A stretch of DNA of 64,000 bases from Opeltia flavorubescens (GCA_000442125.1 KE546980.1:186001-250000); one strand, 5' to 3'; shown: positions 22,166-33,995, numbered from the stretch's first letter. Numbers and translations are program-made. The notes: a model not told the origin generated them from the sequence alone.

Positions 22166-23265
22166 TCACCCCTCCATCCTCTCCCCCACAACCGCCCCAG
22201 CAACCCACGTATCCAACATACCCATCACTGCACGCTTGTATACTCTTGAGCTGCGGTTACAAGCTACATCTTCAGCGACTTTATCCCACTTTATTTGTTT
22301 TAGGATGGAAGATCTGACTCGTTTGGCTTCGAACGATGATAGGATTGGGATTCTGGGATTTGGAGCCGGAGGAGTATTGCAAATTGTAGAGGTGTTGATA
22401 TTGAAGCTTTTGTATTCTGCCGAGATATCTGGATATGGGTTTGAGGGGAATGGGGATGGAGAGGGTGAAGGTGAGGTACTGCTGCTGCTGGAATAGGTGG
22501 TACGGCTTCGCTTGATGTATTGGACGATGTGCCCATCATCGTCATCTATGGTTTCGTCGTCGTTGTCTTGATGATTGATAGTGTGCTTGCGTTTTTGGGA
22601 CGGAGGAGGAGTTGTGAGGAAGGGGTTACTTGTGATGATGGAGGCGATAGGAGTAACTTCACTTCCGTCAATTGGTCGAGAAGTGGTGTCTACTGTGCGG
22701 GCTTTTTTGGATGGGGTAACCATATCCGTCTCCGTATCTTCATCTTCACTACCTTGGCAATGAATACTTTTGCGCTTACTAGGACGTTCTGGGGCTGTCA
22801 TTGGAGTTAAAACTATCGTGTCTTTCGGCGGTCGTCGAAACTTGGTTGGAGTCCGAAGGTTGATCGGGGTAAATCTTGAGCCAGGATAGCTTGTTTTCGA
22901 AGGCGTAGCAGTTGGTGTCAGTGGGAGGTTTGAATCATCTGACTTCCCTATGTTTCTAGTCCGAAGTGACATGGTGCGTTGCGAGCCAAGACGATTGACT
23001 TCGTCATCTAGGTCTGGAAGGTCGGTGTCATCTGTAGAGGAAGCATGTTTGACGGAATCCTCGGTCTTATGGAAGTCATTTAGCCAGCGTGAAGACTCGA
23101 GGTCTCGTTTTGCGACTGCAGGTCACTTACCTTACCCATGTGCGTAGAAGATGTCTTGCTTGCACGCGTCGACTTGTGAGCTTTTGACCCTGCACTGGCC
23201 TTATCGCATTCCACCAAGCATTCCATTACCTTATGAAATCGTTCAGAAAAAGAATACTCAGCCAT
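22166..23265 (-). CDS. Hypothetical disordered protein, TP-rich
   Basis: A 344-residue protein of unknown function in two exons, 23265-23131 and 23065-22166. The intron has a GTAAGT donor, a CTAAAT branch-like site and an AAG acceptor (65 bp), and joins HMGK to TEDSVK in frame. Residues 90-230 are basic and rich in Ser/Thr-Pro (PLTPTATPSK, VLTPMTAPERPSKRK, MVTPSKKARTVD), resembling nuclear CDK substrates. An acidic run (DNDDETIDDDDG) and a Ser-Pro repeat follow. The C-terminal 60 residues (SSILKQIKWDKVAEDVACN...) look helical and are the most likely conserved part. I recognise no family. Nuclear localisation is inferred from the basic clusters. Confidence 0.65.
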
Positions 23266-24450
23266 TGTGATACTCCTTGGTCAAACGAATTGAATGCATT
23301 ATAGCTACTGTAGAAGATAGGATGAAGAAAGGTGCAAATGACATGAATTGTGGTTTATGAAAAGTGAGGTTTGCAGCAATGAATGAAGTGAGAGTTACTG
23401 AACCGAATGTTCACCCACTCAGAACACCGCTTCAACATCTTTTCAAATGTAGTAATATTTTCCTGCTGTAGAGATGTTCCTTCCTCATGGGAGGAGCATC
23501 GAGAAGGAATTATTCTGAGCGGTTAGCGGTCATGATGAGCATGAACAAAAATCAGATCAGACTGTCACGACACTTCTACCGAAGACTCGTACGGAGTCTG
23601 TTCTATGATATGTGAGAGTCTGCTTAAGGATGTCGGAATGCATTCGCAATAAACTATACTTGTGCTGTTCATCTTGGGGGACTTGGTAGGAACGGTTCGA
23701 TTGAAGGCTAGAATGATGGTCACCGCCCCCTTTTTCGCAAGTCAAAAATATGAAACTTCACTATTCGCTTGTATATTGTCGAAGGGGTGAAAAGGCTAGG
23801 TAATAGCAATGGAAAAGGGAAAGGGTTTAGTCGGCAAATTAATTTCGTACAATAAGGCGTTTTTTCTCCGACACCCCCGACACCCCCTTTTGATGATTTC
23901 ACGCCTCTTTGGTGCGCCAAGACCTAGACGGTAACCCCAAACCTGTACGCTTCTTCCAACGACACGTTCAATGGACAAGCCTCACATGGGAAGAATGTAC
24001 CTATGAAATACTTCGCACGAATTCGTCGATTCACGGTCAAGAGCCGAGAACACAATTGATGTACCGAGATTTCTGTTTCAATTGATGGCGGGGAAAAGTC
24101 CAAAGCTCCTCATGCTCCCTTCCATTATGCGACCCGTTTTCCTGCAGGTACAAGGTTATTTTTAAGCTGGCTAGAGCCTTATATTGCATCTTATAGCGAG
24201 CCTTTGCTCCCCCGCCAGTGATATGTTAGAGAATCAAATTTCCTACAGTGTTTCATGTATTTGACGACAGCTTTGACCAAGTCCTGGCCTCACGATGCTC
24301 GCCAATGCGCAGAATGAGCGGCAATAGGAAGCTTGTCATAAAATCTGCGAGGTGTCCACCTCTCCGGGTTTCCCTGTTGCCAGTCAAAACTCAAACTTCC
24401 CTGGATCAATCTCCGGGGCCACACAGTCTTTACTTATCGATACACTGAAC
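23266..24450. other. Intergenic, divergent spacing with short C-rich repeat
   Basis: This 1185-base stretch has no supported gene. A direct repeat CGACACCCC occurs twice in 23868-23885. Short frames on both strands (for example 23720-23920 minus) have no protein-like features. It presumably includes the promoters of both neighbours. Confidence 0.45.
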
Positions 24451-25687
24451 ATGATCACTCCTTCTTACAAAGGTGTTGCGCTGCTCTGTATTAATGCAAT
24501 ATTCAGCTCAATTGCCATCACGGCTTATGTCCTTCGTTTCCTCAATAATCTGTCCCGAGCGAGAAAAGGGTCTCTCGAGCTGCGACACTTCATAATTACT
24601 GACTCATTGGTATTTGGAGCAGCGGTATAGACTCTCATCCCATTTCCATATGAAATATGTCGTTGAGATTTTGTCCAGTTTCTGGTAGTCTTGAACGGTA
24701 TCTTCCGTGTCGTCTGTAAGTTGAACCTCCGAAGCCGGCTCAGGCGATATTCCTTACTGACGGTCATAGCGATTTTGCTTGGAGGTATCGGCTGGGATGT
24801 TGATCAATTGACCCCCAGTCAACTCCAGTGGGCTCTGAAGGTATGTCATTCCCATCGATGGTTTAAGCACCATCGAAGATCTCTGACGGTCTCCTTTTCA
24901 GGCGCTGTTTGTCGAAGAGCTTGCCTGGACCACTTCCCTTTGCCTCCTCAAATTCACTCTCATCATTTTGTACGAGCGGATTTTCGTGTCCGGTACCGGA
25001 AAAAAGAATGCCTTGTTGATCAAGATCATTGCCTTCGCCGCGGTTGGAGGGCTCTTATTCGGTTCCCTCACTTACTACTTCACCGCATGTACTCCGCTGG
25101 CGGCGTCATGGACTCCAGGTCTTGGTCATTGCGCGAAGCAACGAGCGGGATGGCTCGGGACCGGCATAGCGAACCTCATTACTGATGTCATCATATTCAG
25201 TGTTCCTGTGATATGGGTTGCGGATCTCCAGATGAGCCTGCACAACAAGATCACAGTCAGTATTCAGCTATTCATCGGCGCGACGTAAGACTCTTTCTCC
25301 TAAGATGCAATTGCGTTTGACTGACTCCTCCAAATCAGTGTCTCGATCATCAGCTTCACTCGTATATTTTTCGTCCTCAAAGTAGATACAGCAAATGTCA
25401 CCGGATCAGTAGTCAGAGCCGATATTTTCAGCTGCATTGAGCTTAATATGGCCATTGTCTTTGCCTCACTATCTGGAATAGTGGGTAGAGAAGCAATCAG
25501 TAACTTCGTCCACAGATTCATCGTCCGCAGACCGATAAGCTCCAGTGAAGGATACCGACCGGAGGACCGCAGTGGTTCTAGGTTGGGACTGCGAGATATC
25601 CACAAGCAGGAGCATAGCTGGCAGAAGCTTGAACCATCTTTCAAGGAGACTGCTTCAGCTAGTGTGAAGGAGATGCATGAACCTTGA
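24451..25687 (+). CDS. Fungal rhodopsin-domain integral membrane protein (satratoxin SC1-like family)
   Basis: A 337-residue multi-pass membrane protein in five exons: 24451-24624, 24679-24715, 24770-24840, 24902-25284 and 25339-25687. Exon 2 is only 37 nt. Its boundaries are supported by a GTAAGT donor, a TACTGAC branch site and restoration of a hydrophobic helix with GGIGWDVDQLTP. About seven hydrophobic segments are seen (for example KGVALLCINAIFSSIAITAY, IIAFAAVGGLLFGSLTYYF, LITDVIIFSVPVIWVADLQM). This order, a Cys-containing extracellular loop (CTPLAASWTPGLGHC) and a hydrophilic Ser/Glu tail match the large lineage-expanded fungal rhodopsin domain family, whose members have mostly unknown roles. 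It is not a retinal opsin: I see no retinal-binding lysine context. It lies alone, with no biosynthetic cluster. Confidence 0.82.
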
Positions 25688-26623
25688 TTGATTCCCCGAA
25701 TGGATATATTAAATTCTTTATGATGCTTTGGTAACAAGGAAATATGGATTGGATGAGGAGTACATTTCGCTTTTGATACGAGACACTTACAGTAGCACTT
25801 CGGTGAGATGAATCGATCTTGGATGTTTAATTTCTAGGATATCCAGATGTGACTCTTGCTTGATGCAATTCTCATCATGTTTTGCTCAATGAGTTCTCGT
25901 CAACATACGGACAGTGGGCTCCAGTCCCAGACTTTCTTCAAATCAGAGCAAATATGGTGTTATCCAGTAGGAAAATGTAAGTTCCCTTCATTTTTGGAGA
26001 CCTATGCCAGTGAATAATCGCAATAGCTATGGCGAAACTGGCAAGAATGCCAGCAGAGGGATATGTTGATTGCCTACGGTGAACTTTTACCGTCAGTTCA
26101 CCCATGCAGGAACGAACTAACGTAGTAAGCGCAGGCGAAACATCATAGCGTCTAACGAAGTCTTGGACCCAATGTCCTTCACTTTAGATACTTATGTGTT
26201 CGGCGGCGAGCCCATGGAGAAGGCAGAGACCAAAAAGTCAACACATCCCTTGTTATCCGTTGCTTTGATCACCGCAATAGTACATGACACGCGCGATGTG
26301 AAGCCAGCAAGGCTATCCTTTCAACTGGTATCTTTGTACTCCTGGCCATCTCCTAGAGGTAAATAGGCCATAAGGAGGCAAATGTCAAAGCCTTATAAGC
26401 GGTCAATGACAAGTTGAAAATGTTCGGATGGCTTCACCAGGAAAGCCACATCCGGTCTGCTGGATATTTGTTCATTTTTCATTGTTGTCTTTGTTCAGTA
26501 CATTTACTGTTTGATGAGGTCTGGACCCATCATCACCCCATCACCATGTCTGCATAGATGAGGGATCGTATCATTGACTTCTTCCAATGTGAAATCTTTT
26601 TACATCAAGTCTTTCTTCGCACA
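25688..26623. other. Intergenic, no supported gene
   Basis: This 936-base stretch includes a 50-60 codon open frame (26172-26366, starting MSFTLDTYVF) without domain or codon support. I list nothing else here. Confidence 0.45.
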
Positions 26624-27553
26624 ATGCCATCCTCTTCCCAGATCATGTATACCACGTCTTCACCCACATCCGTCAATTGCGCGTCTGATGATGAAATATC
26701 CTGTGAGTTCTTTCTTGCTGAGGAGGTTCTCTGCCGCCACAGCATACATAGCTCCAGCAGTGACAGTTTAGCGACCAGTGCATTAGGCTCGAATTTTCCT
26801 TTTTGAGGCCATCATCTTCAAATTATACCTTCTGATCTCGCCTTTCCATCCGCTGACCAATCAGGCTGCAGTTCACTTTCTTCGGACCTGGATTCGGATC
26901 ATTTCTCGCCGACCACGCGACAAAAGTGTGAGTTACCATCAGCTAAAGTGAAAATTCCCCTCGAACAAGAACCGAAAATCCCAACAGGGCTTACGAATGT
27001 ATCTCTTCATTCTTCGGAGTCTTCATCGATACCCGTTCAGTGGACCGAAGCATTGGTGCTTGACTTGGTCCAATCGATGGAATCGAGCTTTCCGTGGGAA
27101 GAATTTGGTGCTCAACATGGGATCAGTGTGGAACTTCTGCGTCTTGCCGTGAGAGGACTCGTCTTGACCCCGCTATGCTCGCGCTCCGAAGGCCGACTCC
27201 AGGAGTTCTTTGATCGAGTTCAAAAGTACGATATGGCCAGAAAAGAGTATCAAAGGCATGTAAGCAGACAAGAACGTGAAGAAGTTCGCGACTTACGACG
27301 ATATGAGAAGTTGAAATCGAAGGAAGCGTGGAGAAAGAAGAAAGTCCAATTGAAGGAGGAGCTGGAAGCTTTGAAGGCCGAATTGGGGGACGATGAGAAA
27401 GCACAGGCTACGATTGAAGGTCGAAAGGCCGTTATCCAAGTGGCAAAACGCCAACGCCAAGCACAGAAAGCAGCCGAAAAGAAGGCATGGAAGGTCAAGC
27501 TCTCCCAGATGCCGAACATCGATAGCGATGAATCGGCCGAGAATGAGGATTGA
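26624..27553 (+). CDS. Hypothetical coiled-coil protein
   Basis: An unknown protein of about 255 residues. The proposed exons are 26624-26702 and 26865-27553, with an intron GTGAGT...CAATCAG of 162 bp that removes an in-frame stop. A weaker alternative donor at 26779 (GTGCAT) would retain more of the first frame. The start could also be 26558. The N-terminal part is Ser-rich (SSLSSDLDSDHFSPTTRQK). A compact helical segment (WTEALVLDLVQSMESSFPWEEF, residues split here at 20) follows. The C-terminal half is a long charged coiled coil rich in Lys, Glu, Arg and Gln (RQEREEVRDLRRYEKLKSK). It is not a bZIP, because the basic-region NxxAAxxCR signature is absent. Function unknown. Confidence 0.55.
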
Positions 27554-28028
27554 AGCATGGTGCCGGCGCTTTTTGACACTATTACTTCACTGTCAGACAA
27601 AGAGCTTCTAGTGGCGCTTTAGGGTATGTCTTTTTCATCCAGCATACCATAGGTTCAATGGCAAGACCGTTGTGTTCTTGAAGAATTTCTCTTGGTTTTG
27701 CATACATGATCCAGGACGAGTGTTCAAACGTAGTTGATCCCAGAAGCGTGTAATGAGTCTGTCGACGCAGATCACACGAAGTTTGAGCTTCGTCTGATGA
27801 GAGAAGCTGCACTTTGAGTCATTTCATATTCACTGTGCATTCACCAGAATGTTTTAGTCATTAGACCCTTCACCGCTCCTTCCTCAAACGTAATTCACTT
27901 GAGATAAACCTCAGGGTTTTCCCGCTTATCCAAATTTCCTTCCAGCTTCTTCATATCTTGACTTCCTTTCTCCCACATCTTTCTGCTGCCATTTCCTGTA
28001 CCATATGTCTGACTATTCTTGATTATGT
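27554..28028. other. Intergenic upstream of the F-box gene
   Basis: This 475-base stretch includes a pyrimidine-rich tract at 27920-28010 that likely serves as promoter or leader for the F-box gene. Nothing else was recognised. Confidence 0.5.
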
Positions 28029-29603
28029 ATGAGTACGCCATGTTCTAGGGTGTATCGCTACCTCGATTGCAGAAACTCCCACATGGAATTGCAAGGCTCG
28101 TTCATACCACCGGAGGTGCTCAAGGGAATCATCAGCCATCTACCATGCAGAGACGTCCGCAGTCTCCGTCTAGCCTGCAGGTCCATGAATGCCCAGGCCA
28201 CTCCACATGCTATCCGGCGCATTTACCTTTCAGCCAGTCTGAGAGACCGTGACAATCTAACCCAAATATCACAACACCCTGTTTTCAGCAAGTTCGTCGA
28301 AGAGATTGTCTATGACTCAACCAACTGTGAAGACCACTTGATCGATCTGGATGCTTACACAGAGCTCTTTCAAGCAGGCTTGTCGTGCCAGCACAACGGC
28401 CAGGCCTATAGCGAAATGTCAGTCGTACGGGGCCATGCAATTTACTGTCAAAAGTATCAAGAACAAGCTTCCCTCAAAGAGTACCGCGGGCCACAATTGA
28501 CTAGGTCAATGGACAAAGCTGCCCGACCGGCCTACTTCGAAGCAATAGTGTGCAGTCGTCAATTCTTCCCTCAAGTCATGGAATATCTTCCGGATGACCT
28601 TGTGCGGCTTGTTCGAGCATTGCCACGGATGCCTAGAGTGAAGAGGCTTACCGTATCTGACTGCCGCTGGACCAAGCACCCTGACCATTGCCAAATTGCA
28701 CAGGACTCGAAGGACAGCTTAGGCCGGCCGTCGACGTTCTCTCTCCATAACAAGGGTAAAGAAGGACTTGACGCAGCCGTCCTGGACCCCCGGCCATGGC
28801 CCGAGGTTACCGAGGACTTCAACCCAGCGTTCGACAGAGACTGGTATCGGGGCTTTCAGGTCATCACACAGGCACTCGCAATGACAACAAAACACCACGT
28901 CACAAGTCTAGGTATCGAAATAGATGGGTCCGCAAGCGGGTTATCCTGGACGATGCTTCAACCTTCGCCACCAGATGCGGCAATCTTATGCTCCTCGTTC
29001 CGAACACTGGAAAGCATTGAACTGAAGATCGATACCACGGCTCCACCGATGCGGCCTCGACTTGCCCTAGAATCCTACCCGGGGTTGCCAGCAGCATTGG
29101 CTTCAGCACACGGTCTGCGGGATTTGACTATCCACTTCGATCGCCGTGACTACTTTGGTGATGTCTATGTGCCACCTTTCGATGCTCTCTTTGGCTCTCA
29201 TCATTGGTCTCGCCTACGCTCCGTGTCTTTTGCCAACATTACCTTCCTGAAGCAGGATATTCTCGATTTTCTTGTGCGGCATCGTGATTCACTTATGATC
29301 CTTGATCTGGACCGCGTCATGGTAGCAACATCCTATCTGGACGAGTCTGACGACAGCTGGAAAGACATCTTTCAGTCCATGGCATCATCACATATGCTCA
29401 TGCTGCGGAGCTTAAATGTCTACACGGACCCTGCCTATGAATGTGGTCGTCAACGGTATCATGCCTGCAATAAGGAAGATGTGAAGAAACTCCTCAAGTC
29501 GGGGGGCGACATTGAGTTTCGTTGTCGACACTACGACTACGAGCAGTCTTGTCTGACCCTTTTCGACCGCATCACTGTCCAGACTATGGCCAAAAGTGTA
29601 TGA
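28029..29603 (+). CDS. F-box domain protein
   Basis: A single-exon frame of 524 residues. An F-box lies near residues 24-68 (FIPPEVLKGIISHLPCRDV, then LRLACRSMN), the segment that binds Skp1 in SCF ubiquitin ligases. The remainder (residues 90-510) has no recognised repeat, but its alternating hydrophobic pattern suggests a degenerate leucine-rich repeat fold, common in the large, variable F-box families of Pezizomycotina. The ATG at 28083 (MELQGSF), just before the F-box, is an alternative start and would remove an 18-residue N-terminus. Target and process are unknown. Confidence 0.75.
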   Translation: MSTPCSRVYRYLDCRNSHMELQGSFIPPEVLKGIISHLPCRDVRSLRLACRSMNAQATPHAIRRIYLSASLRDRDNLTQISQHPVFSKFVEEIVYDSTNCEDHLIDLDAYTELFQAGLSCQHNGQAYSEMSVVRGHAIYCQKYQEQASLKEYRGPQLTRSMDKAARPAYFEAIVCSRQFFPQVMEYLPDDLVRLVRALPRMPRVKRLTVSDCRWTKHPDHCQIAQDSKDSLGRPSTFSLHNKGKEGLDAAVLDPRPWPEVTEDFNPAFDRDWYRGFQVITQALAMTTKHHVTSLGIEIDGSASGLSWTMLQPSPPDAAILCSSFRTLESIELKIDTTAPPMRPRLALESYPGLPAALASAHGLRDLTIHFDRRDYFGDVYVPPFDALFGSHHWSRLRSVSFANITFLKQDILDFLVRHRDSLMILDLDRVMVATSYLDESDDSWKDIFQSMASSHMLMLRSLNVYTDPAYECGRQRYHACNKEDVKKLLKSGGDIEFRCRHYDYEQSCLTLFDRITVQTMAKSV

Positions 29604-30067
29604 CGTTGTTGATTAATTGTGCTTTGCGAGGGTGTTCTTCTTGATTTATGGAAGGGGCTTTTGTATGGCTATATCAAGGTATTCAGTATTTCGGGTTCAA
29701 TGTGAAAATCCCATTGTTCCAAAAGTTAGACGGATACAAGTACCTGCGGCAGGAGGATCAATCATGTGATGGCTTAGCAAAGGATAATAGCAACGCTTGC
29801 TTCTCTGATTAGCTTTCTCTCCATGACCTTACCGTTGAAGTTGACCTGAACGACTAAAGATCGCTACTCATAGCAGGTCTTCTTCCGAGAGCATACCATT
29901 GGTTGCAAAATTGAAGATAATCACCATGAAGAAGACACAAAATTATTCCGTAACATACAGAAGCTAGAGCAATACCAAATTCGATAGAGCTCTTGTCCGT
30001 ACCTACTACACCCACTCGCTCCTTTTCCCCTTTTTTGCGCAGTCCGCCCCTTCTCCGCCCAATCCAC
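29604..30067. other. Intergenic between convergent F-box and septin genes
   Basis: This 464-base stretch holds the 3' ends of two genes. It may include an extra 3' exon of the septin gene, because a GTGAGT donor overlaps the proposed stop (see findings). No other signal was recognised. Confidence 0.4.
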
Positions 30068-31453
30068 CTAAGATAACTCACCGTTTGTATCATCCATCGC
30101 CACGCTCTGCTCCCGATGCATACGCTCCATCTCTTTCAATTGGCTCTCGCGGGCCAGCAATTCCTGTCTCTTCTCGTTGATCTCCCGCTGCACCTTCAGC
30201 TCGATTTCACGCAGTTTCTCCTCTTCGCGGCGGAGCTGCTCTTCCTTTAGGCGGACGGATTGCGAGGCTAGGTCTTCGGGGTTCATGGAGGAGTCACTGT
30301 TTCGATTTCTCGTTAGTTTTGCGTTTCCCAATTCGAAAGGGAGAGATGGGGGAGATTTGGGTGAGAAACATACGCGCCAGCACCACCATCCACGCTCTTA
30401 CTCAATTTCTCCGTCCGGTAATTCTCGTACAAGAAATCATGCGTGATTTCCTTCAGATCGGCCAAATGGCTATGCAACAGCGCGCTTCGAATGGCCAGGA
30501 AATCCGAATGCCGCGGGTTATCGATCTCGACGACACCCCAGGGGTACTGCCTCGCGCGGACGCGGCGGCCGCCGACATCGACGACGTCCTCGGAGCCGAC
30601 GATGGCGAAGGGCATGAGGCCGCGGAGTTCGCTGTTCTCTTCCACCGTGTCCTCGTCGTCTTCTTCGATGTCGTAGGGGAAGTTGTAGACGGGGATGCGG
30701 TAGTGTTCGATGTCTTCCATGACGAGCTTCTTGGACTCTGCGAGCTCGGCGGGGGTGAGGGAGTCGGCTTTGCCGATTACGGGGATTACGTTGACGCGGG
30801 GGGAGAGGCGCTTCATGAGTTCGATGTCGAGTTCGCGGAGGCTGGTGATGAGGGTATTTAGCTTATGATAGAGTTTGGATTGAGGATGTATTTACCCGTG
30901 ACCTGTTGGGGTGATGAAGTAGAGGAGTGCGTGGACGCGGTTGTCTCTGAATCGGGGATTACGTTTGATGCGTGATTCTTCAGCTAAGATGTCGTCGTAT
31001 TGTCGCTCTAGATAGCCAACGATCTCCGAAAAGCTAAGACAGTCCATCAGTCACTGTGCCTTGGCTGGTAATTGTTGGCCCAGACGTGACCAACCTTGCT
31101 TCATTGTCAATTAAGTCCCCAAAACCTGGCGTATCGACGATTGTCAGGGAGACTCGTGTTCCCTCTTCGTCCAATTCCAATTCAACAGTGATGGGTTTGA
31201 TTCGTACGCCTTCTTCGAGATGGGCATTGGGAGCATCATCGGCATCTTTGCCCTGTAATACCCGTCTTCCACAAAGTGTATTGACGAACGTTGTGCGGCC
31301 TGTTCCCGATGCGCCGCAGACCATCAGACAGAACTGAATACCCTTTTTGACGTTTTTCTTCTTTCGCATCTTGACCTATATGAATTAGTGTCTAATTCAG
31401 CGATTAAATTTTGGGGACTAGATAGCACACACAGCGTTATACGAAGAAGACAT
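30068..31453 (-). CDS. CDC11: Septin Cdc11/AspA
   Basis: A GTP-binding septin that assembles into filaments at the septum and hyphal cortex. Exons are 31453-31433, 31375-31095, 31033-30896, 30841-30374 and 30296-30068, giving 378 residues. The start MSSSYNA-VKMRKKKNVKKGI carries the polybasic membrane-binding patch. G1 is GASGTGRTTF, G3 DTPGFGD and G4 GKAD. The septin-unique element is seen in YNFPYDIEEDDED and the GLRELD junction. The C-terminus is a coiled coil (RREEEKLREIELKVQREINE). NPTGHG-like TPTGHG followed by LRELDIE, and the MEDIEHYRIPVYNFP segment, place it in the Cdc11 group rather than Cdc3, Cdc10 or Cdc12. Introns are 57, 61, 54 and 77 bp. The 3' end is the least certain part. 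Confidence 0.88.
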
Positions 31454-31826
31454 GGTGGGTGAGTGTATTACTGAGGTAGGACAAGAGATCTCGAGGAATG
31501 TAGGGTTACGAAGATGCTTCTTCTTCGAACGTACACAATCGAGGCGTTGTTAGAGAAAGGGGTCTATGGGGTGTCAAGATGTCTTGGCGCTTGGGCCATC
31601 CGCTAATCCTAAAAAGGCGGTGCATGGAAACCGTTTATCGAGTTTGTCTGCAGCAAGCGACCTCACACGCGACAGCTACCTAAATATCAATACAACACTC
31701 ATTGCTGTCTACGTTGCTGTCAGAAGGTGTGGCTGTCAGCACTCATGATCATATATCACTCCTGGCGCAAGCTTCACTCAAATCACGACCGATTCTTCCC
31801 ACCCTGACCTCCATACGTCAACAGCC
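31454..31826. other. Divergent promoter between CDC11 and HSV2
   Basis: A 373-base bidirectional promoter region. No open frame or RNA was recognised. Confidence 0.5.
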
Positions 31827-33268
31827 ATGAATACCAGACCGGCTATCGATGAATCTACCGGGCCTGTCGCTTTGACCGTTGCCTTCAACCAGGATAGTAG
31901 TTGTTTCGTTGTCGGGCTAGATTCTGGCTTCTGCGGTAAGTAATATGCTCCACAATTTCATTTTCATGAGATCTCTGTTGCTGATCTTTGGCAACAAACA
32001 GTCTTCAATTCAGACCCATGCGAGCTCAAAGTCTCTCGAGGTGAAGTTATCCACGATGTCAAGAATAACTCAAAGCTGACATTTTTGTCAAGACTTCAAT
32101 GCAGGCATCGGTGCCGCGGAAATGCTGGGTCGAGCCAACTATGTGGCTCTCGTAGGAGGAGGCAGGAACCCAAAGTTTCCAACCAACAAGGTCGGTATGC
32201 TAGTCCGGGGACCAGTCCATACCTATACAAAAAGCTGACGGAGGATTCCAGGTCATTATCTGGGATGACGCAAAACAGCTTCCTGTCGTCACTCTCGATT
32301 TTCGATCCCCGGTCCTTCAAGCCCGAATATCTCGCTCTCAAATCCTCGTTGCTCTCCTCAACAGCGTCTCCTTGTTCGCCTTCTCCTCGCCTCCGAAGAA
32401 GATCTCGTCCTTTGAGACTGCGGATAATCCATCCGGTCTTTGCTGTTTGGGATCGAAGATTGTAGCTTTCCCAGGCCGAACACCTGGACAAGTGCAGATT
32501 GTCGAGATCGGCACCGGAAACGTTAGCATCATACCTGCACATGGCTCGCCCTTGAAAGCAATGACACTGAGTCCAAACGGAGAACTACTGGCCACAGCCA
32601 GCGAGACCGTACGCTACCCCGAAATCCTTGACAATACGCACCTACCCACAGACAGACAAGACTAACTATCTACATAGGGAACACTAATCCGCCTCTTCTC
32701 CACCACAAACTGCGCCCGAATCTCCGAACTCCGCCGCGGCGTCGACCAAGCCGCCATATTCTCCCTCGCCATCTCCCCCTCCAACACCCTCCTGGCCGTA
32801 ACCTCGGACAAAGCAACCCTCCACATCTTCGACCTCCCACATTATTCCAATCCCGGAATCCCGTCATCCCACCGCACCACCCCGCGCTCCTCAAGCCCTT
32901 ACTCCACCTCTTCCTCCCTATCGGACCACAATAACTCCTCAACTAACCGCACAAAATGGGGCTTCCTAGGCTCTATCCCTCTCCTCCCTCGCCTCTTCTC
33001 AGACGCCTACTCCTTCGCCTCCGCGCCCATATCTATAGATGATGATCCGCACTCCGCCCTCAGAGGGACAGCGTTACCGCCTGTCCCGATCCCGGGCATC
33101 CCGGGCGGGAAGGCGAAGAAGGGTATTTTGGGCTGGCTGGACGATTGGACGCTCGTGGTCGTGGGGGCGGGGAGGGATGGGCGGTGGGAGAAGTTTGTGC
33201 TGGGGCAAGGAGAGGATGGGAGGAGGTGGGTGGGGAGGCAGGGGTGGAAGAGGTATCTGGGTGGTTAA
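31827..33268 (+). CDS. HSV2: PROPPIN autophagy protein Hsv2 (WIPI4 type)
   Basis: A seven-bladed WD40 PROPPIN that binds PI3P/PI(3,5)P2 and works in micronucleophagy or at the Atg2 interface. Exons are 31827-31935, 32002-32040, 32093-32190, 32252-32608 and 32678-33268, giving 397 residues. Phosphoinositide binding is marked by the LRRG motif ([10 protein letters not shown]) after the GTLIRLF blade. Blade motifs include VALVGGG, VIIWDD and [17 protein letters not shown]. The start [23 protein letters not shown] and the short loops favour Hsv2 over Atg18 and Atg21. A Ser-rich insertion ([17 protein letters not shown]) follows the LRRG blade. Exon 2 is only 39 nt. Composition changes from C-rich to G-rich within exon 5. 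Confidence 0.88.
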
Positions 33269-33995
33269 TGTCGGTGGATGGTTGGATGAGGCGGATAGAG
33301 AGGTCTGAGAATGTATGCCGATGATAGTAGATGGTTTGCCGTTCTGCACTCCTTCTTTTCTATCGCCTTTCTCAGTGCTCCAATATTCTTTCTTCCTCTG
33401 CACGGACTCGTTCATGCCGTATCCTTCCAAATCCTTTCTCTGAACCAGCGCAACAGAGGATAAAATCAAAACAATTCGCCATTCCATATAAATCATAACG
33501 CAACCATCTCAACCCAACCGCCGCTTCTCGTAAACCCAAGGCAGGGAGATCCACGTATACCAAGGACCAAATACTCACCAAAGAAATAAGCCAGATGAGA
33601 ATCTCAAAGCAAACTGCAAATTCCGGGTATCTAACCTCTTCCCTTTTTCCCTCTATCTTCAGATCGCATATGTAGCTCATCGAAAATAGCTTAGCTTAAT
33701 ACTTCCTCCCTCCTTCCCTCTTCGCCCCAATAAATAACCACAAAAGCAAGTAAGATGTATCTAGCTCCGTGTTTTCCTTCCCCTTCTCTTTTATGTTTCT
33801 CCCGCTTTTCCTCTAGAGCTGATTTATCCGTCCCAAAAATGATGTACCTTTGCCATAAATATGATCCGAAATCTCTCGTGTGTGCAATCCCGCCGGCGGT
33901 TATTATTCGTGCAATGCGATTTCCTGCAAATGACCGTAGTAACACGTGTAGGTTGTGTTGTGCATCCCTTTTCTTGTGATCACGTGATCCATATT
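33269..33995. other. Intergenic between convergent HSV2 and PQ-loop genes
   Basis: This 727-base stretch is a long gap for two 3' ends. It contains a 12-bp palindrome, listed separately. Open frames on the minus strand here are low-complexity shadows. No RNA gene was recognised. Confidence 0.45.
33978..33989. promoter_or_regulatory. 12-bp perfect palindrome with CACGTG core
   Basis: The sequence GATCACGTGATC is a perfect inverted repeat with an E-box core, as bound by bHLH proteins such as Cbf1, Pho4 or SREBP-type factors. It lies 6 bp past the stop of the PQ-loop gene, away from any promoter, so a regulatory role is doubtful. Confidence 0.25.

Noticed and set aside
26163-26366. 67-codon frame upstream of the coiled-coil gene
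   Set aside because: It has a non-ATG start, no domain, no conserved look and no splice partner.
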